The notes under the pieces: generated by a model
The model's input: the letters and a program-made list of their open reading frames with translations, nothing else
Database searches by the model: none
What the model was told of the DNA's origin: nothing
Position numbers and translations under genes: made by a program
From: Mesobacillus persicus
Lineage (GTDB): Bacteria > Bacillota > Bacilli > Bacillales > Cytobacillaceae
Length of the DNA: 64,000 nt
Assembly: GCF_900109925.1 (NCBI RefSeq)
Contig: NZ_FOBW01000001.1
Location: 372,001 to 436,000, forward strand
Direction: 5' to 3'
In this document: positions 34,779 to 43,044 of the stretch, piece after piece
Position numbering within the stretch: the first letter of the stretch is position 1
Layout of the letters: each line of letters starts with the position of its first letter

Positions 34779-35162
34779 TTACTCTCTATCCTTCTTTATT
34801 GCAGTAAACAGCAGATCTGAAAAAGTTATTCCGAAAGCAATCCCTAGTGGAATTCCCCAATCATAAATCGTTTGTACACTATTTTTAAATATGGGACTTA
34901 ACATAAATTGTGCTGCCGAAAGTGCAATTGACCAAATAAATAGCGTAACAATTCTTTTTCTTAGTTCCCTCCATCGAAGTTTAACCAAATTTTTAAATCC
35001 TACAATTAATAGAAACGCTGAATACAATAGAAGATAAATCACATATGCAATGACGATGGTAAATGATATTGGATGATCAAAATCATTGTATACAATCGAA
35101 AAGACCGCAATCGTCCCTCCTAAAAAAATACTAAATAGCAGTATCGAAACAATCTTTTGCAT
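34779..35162 (-). CDS. Four-helix integral membrane protein, unknown
   Basis: 127 residues, four predicted membrane helices, a short basic loop (KLRWRELRKR) and a charged C-terminus (KKDRE). No family motif recognised. The ATG at 35162 is favoured because GGTGGGG lies 5 nt upstream; the GTG two codons earlier overlaps the ribosome binding site. Confidence 0.65.
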   Translation of the reverse strand: MQKIVSILLFSIFLGGTIAVFSIVYNDFDHPISFTIVIAYVIYLLLYSAFLLIVGFKNLVKLRWRELRKRIVTLFIWSIALSAAQFMLSPIFKNSVQTIYDWGIPLGIAFGITFSDLLFTAIKKDRE

Positions 35163-35209
35163 CCTCACCCCACCTGTCTATTCCTTCTCTCTTTTTAATG
35201 TACATAAAA

Positions 35210-35240
35210 AAGATCTGCAAAGATAGCAGATCTTGAAATC
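35210..35240 (-). terminator. Orphan terminator-like hairpin
   Basis: AAGATCTGC-TATCTTT-GCAGATCTT followed by TTTTATG on the minus strand. No gene is seen immediately upstream of it. Confidence 0.6.
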
Positions 35241-35369
35241 ATTTTTAACTTTTCTCTTTTAAAATAACGGGTTCGGTTTTGAAGTACAAAACAGGAATAA
35301 ACATTGCTTTTTCGTATAGTAATTCGTACCAAAATTAAAAAACTATCTTTCAAGGGAATAGGGAAAGAA

Positions 35370-35405
35370 AAATGCTTGGGGATATATGCTCCAAGCATTT
35401 TTCTC
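35370..35405. terminator. Orphan bidirectional hairpin
   Basis: AAAAATGCTTGG...CCAAGCATTTTT in a gene-free stretch. With the hairpin at 35210-35240 it brackets about 125 bp with no ORF. Confidence 0.55.
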
Positions 35406-35465
35406 CCAAGATAAGCACCAGTTAGCGATTTCCAAGTCTTCAAGAATTGCCATCAAGTATGCCAG

Positions 35466-35660
35466 TAAAATAAGGGGAGAAATTCCTCTTAATATGTAAA
35501 AGGCACGAAAAATAGAGTAAATAGGGGGAAAGATTCCCCCTATTTACTCCAAAACCATGAAAATGAACCATTTTGCTTTGCCTTAACGGGAAAAACTCCC
35601 CTTATATCCTCCGAACCTAGCCCTATTCTGAAGGTTAACGGGAAAATCTCCCCTTATTTA
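35466..35660. repeat. Four interspersed GGGGA...TCCCC palindromic units
   Basis: Units near 35468-35494, 35515-35549, 35583-35606 and 35635-35660 share the form TAA-GGGGA-n-TCCCC-TTA. The second is a near-perfect 14-bp palindrome, GAGTAAATAGGGGG / CCCCCTATTTACTC. Spacers are 30-40 bp, all different, and the unit sequences vary, so this is not a CRISPR array. They fill part of the 0.8-kb gene-free gap 35163-35965; the rest shows nothing recognisable. Confidence 0.75.
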
Positions 35661-35965
35661 AATAATCAGAGGTCTCGATTAAGGATAAGAAAGAATATCT
35701 TCTTCATAATTTCTGCCTCTCAGGACAGGGACCTCCCCCTGTTAGTTAAATATCATTTGTAGCACATCAATTAGCATGCGAATTTTCATGCCGACAAAAA
35801 CTTATGACACCTTGTTTAAGTGGGTACGAAATTCAGGGCGGATTTGCCATTTATTTTATCTTAAACCCCAAATATGTCAATAAAAAAGAAGCAGTCTAAT
35901 TCAGTTGCGAATAGGACTGCTAATTGGTGTGCTAATTTAGTTTTTGTATTTGAAATCTGAACCCG

Positions 35966-36211
35966 TTACTTTTTAAACCATGGTTTTATTTTCTTTTGAA
36001 ACAGTTTCATGCCAAGGTAGCTGACCACAGGAGCAACAATCATTGCAAGAATGATCATGCTAATACCAGTAGTATCTTTTATTATCAGGGGTTTAAGAAT
36101 CCAAAAAATTAAAGATATACTAATTGGTAAGGTTATGCCAATCCATATCGCATAAAAAATGGAAGTAATGAGGACATCTCTATAATTTAAATTAGAGAAC
36201 TTGAATCCCAT
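35966..36211 (-). CDS. Small two-helix membrane protein downstream of RNase J
   Basis: 81 aa with two membrane helices (about 13-38 and 47-68) and a basic C-terminus (QKKIKPWFKK). ATG at 36211 lies 6 nt after the RNase J stop, and GAGGTATAG within the end of that gene supplies the ribosome binding site, so the two are probably co-transcribed. No family recognised. Confidence 0.65.
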   Translation of the reverse strand: MGFKFSNLNYRDVLITSIFYAIWIGITLPISISLIFWILKPLIIKDTTGISMIILAMIVAPVVSYLGMKLFQKKIKPWFKK

Positions 36212-36217
36212 CTAAAC

Positions 36218-37888
36218 CTATACCTCAATTATGATCGGGAGAATCATTGGTTTTTTCTTCACTTGAGCAAAGATATATTGACCTAATGATTTTTTAAGTT
36301 GTTGTTTCATGCTGCCCCAGTCGTTTTTATTTCGTCCATGGAGTTCGTTAATGGTTTTCGCCGCAAGCCGGTTAATATCACCTAATAGTTCCTCATTGTT
36401 TCGGGCATATACGAATCCGCGCGTAACGGTATCTGGGTCGGAAACCAGCTTTCTGTCACGCTTGCTCATTGTTAAAATAATGACGAGCATTCCATCCTCA
36501 GATAGTTGTTTTCTGTCACGGAGGACAATCTCCCCAACATCTCCTAGACCGATTCCGTCCACATATGTGTTGCCTGCATGGACTTCGCGCGTTTGACGGG
36601 CAACTCCATCCTCAATGTCGACAACATCGCCATTGCTGATGATAAATGTATTTCCGGGTTCAACCCCGACCGATTCCGCAAGCATCCGGTGGTGGTGGAG
36701 CATTCGGTATTCCCCGTGAATCGGAATAAAGTATTTCGGTCTCATTAGAGTACACATCAGCTTTAAATCTTCCTGATACCCATGCCCTGAGACGTGCATA
36801 CCAGACGTACTACCAGACCCATAGATAACATGTGCTCCAAGAGTATATAAATTATCAACAATCGTTGTTACATTACGCTCGTTTCCAGGGATTGGACCTG
36901 CAGCGAAAATGACCGTATCCTCTGGTAAAATTTCAACGCCACGAAAGTTACCGGTAGAAAGTCGGGCAAGGGCTGCATTCGGTTCCCCTTGACTTCCGGT
37001 ACACAGAATCACAACCTGTTCTGGAGGGTATTCATGAATCTGATCTTGCTCGATTAACATCCCGTCTGGAACATCTAAATAGCCTCGTTCCATCGCAACA
37101 TCTACGACATTTAACATGCTTCTACCTAACAAAGCAAGCTTTCGATTCGTTCGCACGCAAGCTTCAACCACTTGCTGAACACGGTTTATATTCGAAGCAA
37201 ATGTTGAGATAATCACTTTCCGTTTTGCTTTTACAAATGCTTCAAAAACGTGTTCACCAACCCTTTGCTCTGACGGGGTAAACCCCGGGCGCTCGGCATT
37301 TGTACTTTCAGAAATAAGTAAGAGTACGCCGTCTTTGCCGATTTCCGCCATTTTATGTATATCTGAATGTTCGTTATTGGCTGGTGTTAAATCAAACTTG
37401 AAATCACCGGTATGGACAATCGTCCCTTCTGGTGTATGGAAAACGATTCCTAGGCAATCAGGAATGCTGTGATTGACCTTAAAAAAGTTTACCTTTATTT
37501 TATCGAAGGTTAAATTTGAGTTTGAATCAATTTCATTTAGTTCGCTTTCCCTTAGGATCTTGTGTTCTCTTAATTTTAATTCAATCAATCCTAGGGTAAA
37601 GCGTGTTGCATAGACCGGAACATTTATTTTCTTCAAAAAGAATGGAATCCCGCCGATATGATCTTCGTGTCCATGTGTGACAATTAACGCTCGAACTTTC
37701 TCTCTGTTTTCCTCTAAATAAGTAACATCAGGAACAATTAAATCAATCCCTAACAGGCTTTCATCTGGAAACTTATTTCCGCAATCAATAACGATGATAT
37801 CGTCTCCAGATTCTATAGCATACATGTTTTTCCCGATTTCATTTAATCCACCTAAGGCAAAAATCGATAATTGATAGTTTCTGCTCAC
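36218..37888 (-). CDS. Ribonuclease J family protein
   Basis: Metallo-beta-lactamase/beta-CASP ribonuclease acting in mRNA decay and processing. 556 aa: HGHEDH metal motif near residue 72, HTGDFKFD, the beta-CASP region (FASNINRVQQV, GRSMLNV, CTGSQGEP), HVSGHG, IPIHGEYRM and C-terminal KKPMILPIIIEV. Both catalytic metal sites are intact. The context differs from B. subtilis rnjA and rnjB, so it may be a third paralog. The start is GTG at 37888, 7 nt after GGGAGG. Confidence 0.9.
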   Translation of the reverse strand: MSRNYQLSIFALGGLNEIGKNMYAIESGDDIIVIDCGNKFPDESLLGIDLIVPDVTYLEENREKVRALIVTHGHEDHIGGIPFFLKKINVPVYATRFTLGLIELKLREHKILRESELNEIDSNSNLTFDKIKVNFFKVNHSIPDCLGIVFHTPEGTIVHTGDFKFDLTPANNEHSDIHKMAEIGKDGVLLLISESTNAERPGFTPSEQRVGEHVFEAFVKAKRKVIISTFASNINRVQQVVEACVRTNRKLALLGRSMLNVVDVAMERGYLDVPDGMLIEQDQIHEYPPEQVVILCTGSQGEPNAALARLSTGNFRGVEILPEDTVIFAAGPIPGNERNVTTIVDNLYTLGAHVIYGSGSTSGMHVSGHGYQEDLKLMCTLMRPKYFIPIHGEYRMLHHHRMLAESVGVEPGNTFIISNGDVVDIEDGVARQTREVHAGNTYVDGIGLGDVGEIVLRDRKQLSEDGMLVIILTMSKRDRKLVSDPDTVTRGFVYARNNEELLGDINRLAAKTINELHGRNKNDWGSMKQQLKKSLGQYIFAQVKKKPMILPIIIEV

Positions 37889-37994
37889 GTTCAGTCCTCC
37901 CACATTTCATACTGCTGTTATTATGCACGTTTGTTCTTTCCATTATGAGTGGGATTTCTTAAGTCCTTCAAAACATGCCATGCTCCCGAAGAGT

Positions 37995-38387
37995 CTATTC
38001 TTTATCCGGACGATTGACCATGATCTTCGCTACTTGTGTCAACCGTTCATAAAAGGCTTCTCCGGCAGGATGTTCGTCTAAGCCAATCTCTTGAAAGGCC
38101 TCTCTCATACAACGCAACCAGCTCTTTGCTCTTGTTGGTGTAATTTCAAAGGGAAGGTGTCTTTGTCTCATGGCAGGAGGTCCAAACTCTTCACTATATA
38201 AAGCAGGTCCTCCTAAAAATTGCGATAAAAACATTCTCTGTTTTCTTTTTATTTCCTCCATATCCCCTTGGAATAGTGGTTTTAAGTCATCATCGGCATA
38301 GACGCGTGGATAGAACGCATTGACCAGTTGATCAATCGTCTCCTGACCACCGATTTCGGAATAGAGAGATTTAAAGGAGTAGTCCAA
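37995..38387 (-). CDS. Group II truncated hemoglobin (YjbI-like)
   Basis: Heme-binding 2/2 globin of about 130 aa: SLYSEIGGQETIDQLVNAFYPRV at the N-terminus, FLGGPALY, a proximal-His region MRQRHLPFEITPTRAKSWLRCM, and a C-terminal helix. The Trp/Tyr pattern fits TrHbO. Likely binds O2 or NO or handles reactive species in the cytoplasm. A TTG at 38387 with TAGGTG upstream is preferred; a GTG three codons earlier is possible. Confidence 0.9.
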   Translation of the reverse strand: MDYSFKSLYSEIGGQETIDQLVNAFYPRVYADDDLKPLFQGDMEEIKRKQRMFLSQFLGGPALYSEEFGPPAMRQRHLPFEITPTRAKSWLRCMREAFQEIGLDEHPAGEAFYERLTQVAKIMVNRPDKE

Positions 38388-38481
38388 TGATCGCACCTAC
38401 TTTTTTCTCTTTATCATAGCACAAAAAGGTCCCCATCCGGATTTGGACAAGGGACTGCAAAGAAGGTAAACGAAGGCTAAG

Positions 38482-39033
38482 CTATTTTTCCAACAAAGCA
38501 ATAAATTCCTTCATAAATCCAGGCAAATCTGGCCATGCGTGCCCTGAAACGAGGTTCCCTTGAACATGGAGAGGTGTTTCTACATATGTAGCCCCTGCTG
38601 CTTCGACATCAGGCTTACAAGCGATATAAGCTGTCAGCTCTCGTCCTTCCATGTATGGACGAACGGTTGATAAAACTAGGGTAGCGTGACAAATCGCTCC
38701 TACAGGTTTATTTGCTTCAAAGAAATGGGCTACAATTTTAGGGACAAATTCATTTAAGCGAATATACTCAGGTGCTCTTCCGCCAGGAATAATCAACCCG
38801 TCATATTCTTCAGGATTTACATCCTCAAACGCTAGCTGGGACTCAATTAAATACCCCTTGCTTTCCGTATACGTATCCCACCCGATGAAATCATGGACAA
38901 CCGTTTGCAGCTTTTTTTTCGAAGGGGCCGCAATTTCTACATCATAGCCTGCTTCTAGGCAACGAAAATAAGGATAATAAATTTCAAGTGCCTCAACTGC
39001 ATCTCCAGCCAACAGTAGGACTTTCTTTGACAT
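38482..39033 (-). CDS. DJ-1/PfpI family protein
   Basis: 183-aa class I glutamine-amidotransferase-like fold. Core motifs are DGLIIPGGRAPEYIRL (acid region) and VGAICHATLVLS, with nucleophile Cys in AICHA at the elbow near residue 120. Possible deglycase, chaperone or peptidase-like role. ATG at 39033 follows GAGGAGGAATAGGT; the longer TTG start overlaps this site. Confidence 0.88.
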   Translation of the reverse strand: MSKKVLLLAGDAVEALEIYYPYFRCLEAGYDVEIAAPSKKKLQTVVHDFIGWDTYTESKGYLIESQLAFEDVNPEEYDGLIIPGGRAPEYIRLNEFVPKIVAHFFEANKPVGAICHATLVLSTVRPYMEGRELTAYIACKPDVEAAGATYVETPLHVQGNLVSGHAWPDLPGFMKEFIALLEK

Positions 39034-39187
39034 ACCTATTCCTCCTCTCAATATCGGGGCTTTTCCCCTTTAGTATATATTCACGGGATTTCCTTATATT
39101 TCCTTTAAAATTTAGAAGTGTTAACAAAATCTCCATAAATGTACCTTAACTAACAAAAGACGTCCGAAGTAGAAATTCATCAAACTA

Positions 39188-39216
39188 TTGTTTTCTTTCT
39201 GAAAAAACTTTATAAT
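39188..39216 (+). promoter_or_regulatory. SigA-type promoter of cysP
   Basis: -35 TTGTTT (39188-39193), a 17-bp spacer, then -10 TATAAT (39211-39216). Confidence 0.7.
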
Positions 39217-39233
39217 CAACCTAATAAATGACT

Positions 39234-39256
39234 ATTCCTATAAAATTACTAAGAAT
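39234..39256. promoter_or_regulatory. Inverted repeat downstream of the cysP promoter (possible CymR operator)
   Basis: ATTCCTA-N9-TAAGAAT lies about 18 bp past the -10 box, at or just after the expected start point. Position and sequence suit a cysteine-metabolism repressor such as CymR; that name is an inference. Confidence 0.5.
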
Positions 39257-39323
39257 TAAAACCCGATGCTTCATTAATAGTTAATAATCTAGGAGTTCAT
39301 CATAAGATTGAGAGGGTTTAAGA

Positions 39324-40406
39324 ATGATATTAGAGTATATTGCCATTATTGTTGCACTATTTTTCGCTATGAATATCGGGGCAAGTGGAACAGCTGCTTC
39401 GATGGGGGCACCGTATGGAGCAGGAGCGATTAGAAGTAAGCGACTAGCCCTGCTTTTAGTTGCGATAACGGCTTTTCTTGGTGCCGTTCTTGGTGGCGGT
39501 GAGGTCGTCAAAACCATCGGGAAAGGAATTATTCCGATGGACCTTTTAGATGCAAAAATTGTCATCATTATCCTTGTAGGAGCAACATTGACACTGTTTT
39601 TAGCTAACATTATTGGCATCCCATTGTCCACTAGTGAAGTGACCGTTGGTTCAATTGTTGGAGTTGGCGCTGCCTTCCAAGCGATTTACTCAGAGTCATT
39701 GCTTTATATTGTTTCCTTTTGGGTAATCATACCAATTGCATCTTTTATGATTACATACGTATTGGGCTATCTAATAAAGCTAGCAGAAAACCGGTGGAGT
39801 GAATTAACAGAAAATGGCCGCTGGACAAAATGGTTATCTGTTTTACTCGTCTTTGGTGGATGTTTAGAGGCATTCTCTGCAGGGATGAACAATGTTGCCA
39901 ATTCGATCGGTCCAATTGTTGGCGCAGGGATGATTTCTTCTTCAAACGGGTTGTTACTAGGTGCCCTATTCACATCCATTGGGGCCATCCTGTTAGGCGG
40001 AAAAGTACTCGAAACCAACGGAAAGAAAATTACTAAGCTTTCTTTACTGCAAGGGAGTGCCGTTTCGTTTACAGGTGGAACGTTAGTAATTATCGCCTCC
40101 GTATTTGGAGTACCCATTCCCCTTACGCAAGTGACAACTTGTGGAATTCTTGGTGTTGGAGCGGTTAAAGATGGATTTGCGATTATGCAAAAAGACGTGA
40201 TCAAGCGGATTGGGATGGTTTGGTTAGTATCCCCTTTAGCTTCATTAATGGTTTCTTATTTACTGATCCATTTGTTTATCGATCCAAACTTCTATCAAGT
40301 ATTAGTTACTATTAGCACATTAATTGTTGGAATCGGAACGATTGGCTTATCTAAAATTGTGAAAAAAGAGACCCGGGTATTTGTCGATAAGGGTGCTGGG
40401 ATATGA
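39324..40406 (+). CDS. cysP: PiT-family sulfate permease (CysP-like)
   Basis: 360-aa transporter of the inorganic phosphate transporter fold. N-terminal MNIGASGTAASMGAPYGAGAI and the internal repeat SAGMNNVANSIGP match the B. subtilis sulfate permease CysP rather than classical phosphate PitA proteins; also PLSTSEVTVG and ETNGKKIT. About ten membrane helices. Unlike B. subtilis it is not next to cysH. ATG at 39324 follows GAGAGGG. Phosphate as substrate is not excluded. Confidence 0.82.
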   Translation: MILEYIAIIVALFFAMNIGASGTAASMGAPYGAGAIRSKRLALLLVAITAFLGAVLGGGEVVKTIGKGIIPMDLLDAKIVIIILVGATLTLFLANIIGIPLSTSEVTVGSIVGVGAAFQAIYSESLLYIVSFWVIIPIASFMITYVLGYLIKLAENRWSELTENGRWTKWLSVLLVFGGCLEAFSAGMNNVANSIGPIVGAGMISSSNGLLLGALFTSIGAILLGGKVLETNGKKITKLSLLQGSAVSFTGGTLVIIASVFGVPIPLTQVTTCGILGVGAVKDGFAIMQKDVIKRIGMVWLVSPLASLMVSYLLIHLFIDPNFYQVLVTISTLIVGIGTIGLSKIVKKETRVFVDKGAGI

Positions 40407-40436
40407 TATCATTCAGCTAAATTATAAATACAAGAG

Positions 40437-40470
40437 CCCCAAACTTTTATGTTTGGGGATTTTTATTTTT
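40437..40470 (+). terminator. cysP terminator
   Basis: CCCCAAAC-TTTTAT-GTTTGGGG followed by ATTTTTATTTTT. Confidence 0.88.
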
Positions 40471-40675
40471 AATGCAGATGTAGACCATGTAGTTGAATTC
40501 GGTTTTTAATTTGCTCCGGAGAGACCTGCTCTTCATTATAAACTATCCTTACTTCCCCATCATCACTATCAACCAACGCTCTTTCAATTCCATCCATGTC
40601 CACGAGAATCGATTCTAATGTTTGGATCGGTTGTTGATGGGTTGCTTCAGTAACATAGACCGTTAAATCTCTCAA
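40469..40675 (-). CDS. Small HMA-like ferredoxin-fold protein without CxxC
   Basis: 68 residues with the alternating pattern of a heavy-metal-associated fold (LTVYVTEATHQQPIQTLESILVDMDGIERALVDSDDGEVRIVYN, then SPEQIKNRI), but the metal-binding CxxC is absent. The loop has THQQ instead, and HGLHLH ends the protein. TTG at 40675 is 7 nt after GGGAGG. Function unknown. Confidence 0.65.
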   Translation of the reverse strand: MRDLTVYVTEATHQQPIQTLESILVDMDGIERALVDSDDGEVRIVYNEEQVSPEQIKNRIQLHGLHLH

Positions 40676-40690
40676 ATGACATCCTCCCTT

Positions 40691-40834
40691 TTATTCAGTC
40701 TGATGATCAGCTGGCTTGTCTTGCTTTTTTGCGGCTACAATTGCTTTGTACGCTCGTTCCGCTTGTTTGTTCGTCCGCGTATCCCAAATACTATAAGGCA
40801 TAGATTTTGGTGATTTGGCTTCTTGATCAGGCAT
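40691..40834 (-). CDS. 47-aa hydrophilic protein, unknown
   Basis: Short basic/acidic protein with PYSIWDTRTNKQAERAYKAI. ATG at 40834 is preceded by GGAGGTGGAAATGG. The open frame continues 43 codons upstream, but that part has no ribosome binding site and overlaps the end of the GerA remnant. It precedes the HMA-like gene by 15 bp in the same direction. Confidence 0.6.
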   Translation of the reverse strand: MPDQEAKSPKSMPYSIWDTRTNKQAERAYKAIVAAKKQDKPADHQTE

Positions 40835-40963
40835 CCATTTCCACCTCCACTGGATTAGTTTTATTTTTAAAAGAAGAATTATGCCTCTTTTAAAAGATGT
40901 CTCCAATGAAAGCAAAAACGGGCTACCTAAACTTCCCATAATCCTTAACTTTGACAGTGGCAT

Positions 40964-41521
40964 CTACGGAGATTTCAATCCGACTCCAAGTTTTACTACT
41001 TTCAAGTGAGAGCTTTTTACCCTCTTTCTAATTTGTGCAAGGTTAGTAATAGCAGATTCGACAAACGAATCATGCGGACCTGTGATGAATGTTTCAGTTT
41101 CAGATTGGTTTATTGATCGACTAGGTGGATTTGCAATTCCAATTAGATATATATCCTTTTTATAGAAAATTGCCAACATCCCGTCCAATAAACCTTTGAC
41201 TACTTCCTTTGAAGAATCGCTTTTACTGAATTGACTTTGTTTAAATAATTGGGGCAGTTCTTCTTCTCTTACATTCGCAAGAGGGTCCAAAACCTCTCTC
41301 TTTAACTCCTCATTACCCACCAGGTGACTAAAGTATAGTAGGTCCACGTTTAGCTCTGGGTAAGATCGATGAGTTAAATCAGAACAGTTATCAAACTCAG
41401 ATGTAATATGGTCCAAGGTTGGACGTTGATCATTACTCTCCTTAGCAGTAACATTCACTTTGGGATCCTTCACTGCTTGTTTCTTTATTAACCGTTTATA
41501 TAGTTTACTCATCAACGCCAT
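40964..41521 (-). pseudogene. Truncated GerA-type spore germinant receptor A subunit (N-terminal remnant)
   Basis: 185 aa corresponding only to the soluble N-terminal domain of GerA/GerBA/GerKA proteins, normally about 480-550 aa. The diagnostic piece is ETFITGPHDSFVESAITNLAQIRKRVKSSHLKV near the end, preceded by VKGLLDGMLAIFYKKDIYLIG. It stops soon after, and no membrane domain, B or C subunit follows. The ATG at 41521 has GGTGAGAG upstream. Either a decaying pseudogene or, less likely, a stand-alone domain. Confidence 0.75.
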
Positions 41522-41605
41522 GTTATCTCTCACCCTTGCATATAGGCTAAATACATAAATCCCCATTATCTTTAGCAATTTTTGTTATTATATGTAGAAA
41601 AAGTA

Positions 41606-41648
41606 AGGTGCCAGGCACCATCCAGTTTCTGGATGGTGCCTGGCACCT
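41606..41648. repeat. Double GGTGCCAGGCACC palindrome (copy 9)
   Basis: Two inverted cores (41607-41619 and 41635-41647) form a 20-bp hairpin with a TTT loop. It ends 6 nt from the HIT-protein stop codon. Same layout as copy 3. Confidence 0.9.
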
Positions 41649-41653
41649 GTTAA

Positions 41654-42088
41654 TTATTTACTTTCGATGATGATCTCCCTAACGGCGTTGCTTAGTTTTA
41701 TTCTCGTGTCACTCAATTTCGTCTCTTCTTCCACATAGCGGTCATCTTCTGAATAGAAAGTAGCGAATGATTGGTCCTTGTATCTAGGGACCACATGCAT
41801 ATGATAATGAGTTAACTCATTAAAAATTCCACCGTTTTGGCAAATTGTGATTCCATCAGGTTTAAACAATCTTTTTATTGCTTTTGATAACAGCATAGAA
41901 GCTTTCATAATCGACATTGCTGTAGTTTTATCGAGCTCATCCGCGTCGTAAATATGGTTTTTAGGTAAAATTAACACATGACCTTCATTAAATGGATCAT
42001 GGTCCAAAAAACAACATACGAATTCATCCTCAAACACAACATGAACGGGCTCGAGGCTATTTGCTAATTGACAGCCTATACACTTCAT
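41654..42088 (-). CDS. HIT-family nucleotide hydrolase/transferase
   Basis: 144 aa histidine-triad protein: N-terminal CxxC (CIGC), FLDHDPFNEGHVLILPKNH, and the catalytic triad in HYHMHVVPRY (HxHxH) near residue 96. Hydrolyses nucleotide phosphoramidates or dinucleotides. ATG at 42088 follows GTAGAGG. Confidence 0.9.
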   Translation of the reverse strand: MKCIGCQLANSLEPVHVVFEDEFVCCFLDHDPFNEGHVLILPKNHIYDADELDKTTAMSIMKASMLLSKAIKRLFKPDGITICQNGGIFNELTHYHMHVVPRYKDQSFATFYSEDDRYVEEETKLSDTRIKLSNAVREIIIESK

Positions 42089-42248
42089 TTTTTCACAACC
42101 TCTACTTGTCGTTAATATGCGTTTGCACTAATCGTGACTGGTTCGGCTAGTCTAGTAGCACGTGACCAGTGGCAATTTCCGCCCCTCATTCTCTGTCTCG
42201 CTTGTAGCAGGAAAGAGGGCTTGTAATAATTTAGACACCATTTTTTCA

Positions 42249-42332
42249 ATAACTTCAGATAATCAATCCATAACTTCCAATAATCGATGCATAACTATAA
42301 ATAATCGAATGATATCTTCCAAGAATGAATGC
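42249..42332. repeat. Four-copy degenerate 21-bp tandem array (ATAACTTCCAATAATCGATGC-type)
   Basis: Units begin at 42249, 42270, 42291 and 42312 with an exact 21-bp step. The consensus begins ATAACTTCCA and ends AATCGATGC; a decayed fifth unit follows at 42333. The array sits in the gene-free gap 42089-42394. An open frame of 69 codons across it, with 7-residue periodicity, lacks a ribosome binding site and is taken as an artefact. Confidence 0.8.
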
Positions 42333-42394
42333 ATAAGCTCCTCGCCGATGTCTAAATCGCCCAAATCTTAAATAAAACCCCAACTGAATACACT

Positions 42395-42793
42395 TTAGCC
42401 TTTCCGGTGCAATACAAATTGAGATTTACTAGATTTAAAGTTATTTTTCTCATAAAAAGGAATCAACTTTTCCTCACAAAACAAACTTATTACATCAATA
42501 TGGCTAAGTTCATCTAATAACTTCGATACAAGTTTAGTTCCAATCCCTGTCTTCTGAAAATCACTATGTATGACAACATCTTCAACATACGCTCTAAATT
42601 GGCCATCTGTTACAGCTCTAGCAAAGCCAATCAGCGTCTGATGGTTCCAGGCCCCCACCGAAATCTCCTTCTTTAACATTTTATCAATGTCTGGTTCGGT
42701 TCTCTCCTCCCACCAACCAGCGTCTTTATAAAGCCTTATCACATCCGTAGCTTTTATTTCTCTTTCTGAGGAACTTAAAAATTCTAGTTTCAT
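42395..42793 (-). CDS. GNAT-family N-acetyltransferase
   Basis: 132 aa: YVEDVVIHSDFQKTGIGTKLVSKLL carries the acetyl-CoA loop (QKTGIGT, about residues 80-86), and the tail FYEKNNFKSSKSQFVLHRKG is typical. ATG at 42793 is 8 nt after GGAGG; 14 codons of open frame upstream are excluded. Acceptor unknown. Confidence 0.88.
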   Translation of the reverse strand: MKLEFLSSSEREIKATDVIRLYKDAGWWEERTEPDIDKMLKKEISVGAWNHQTLIGFARAVTDGQFRAYVEDVVIHSDFQKTGIGTKLVSKLLDELSHIDVISLFCEEKLIPFYEKNNFKSSKSQFVLHRKG

Positions 42794-43044
42794 CGGCTTA
42801 ACCTCCGTGGATTTCTCTATTTTAGTCCTATCCAAAATAACACTAATCCTATTAGGCCTGTCCCGAATGGGTAAATGAAAGGAAAGATCAAACTTGGGTA
42901 CACTTTCGCAATGTTAGAATAGTAAAATCTTCGTTTTCACTTTCTTCCCCTTTCAAAAGCCCCTTAAGCAACATTAGTCTATTATTTATCTGACTTTTCA
43001 ATTATTATAACACTAGAAATATCTTTTAAGGTGGAGACTGAATA

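Noticed and set aside
35195-35443. 82-codon minus-strand frame
   Set aside because: It runs through two terminator-like hairpins and has no ribosome binding site.
35466-35660. CRISPR array
   Set aside because: Repeat units are not identical, spacers are uneven, and no cas genes are present.
40835-40963. N-terminal extension of the 47-aa protein
   Set aside because: The longer frame has no ribosome binding site and begins within the end of the GerA remnant, while GGAGG precedes ATG 40834.
42162-42371. 69-codon frame with 7-residue periodicity
   Set aside because: The periodicity comes from the 21-bp array; the frame starts at a GTG without a ribosome binding site.
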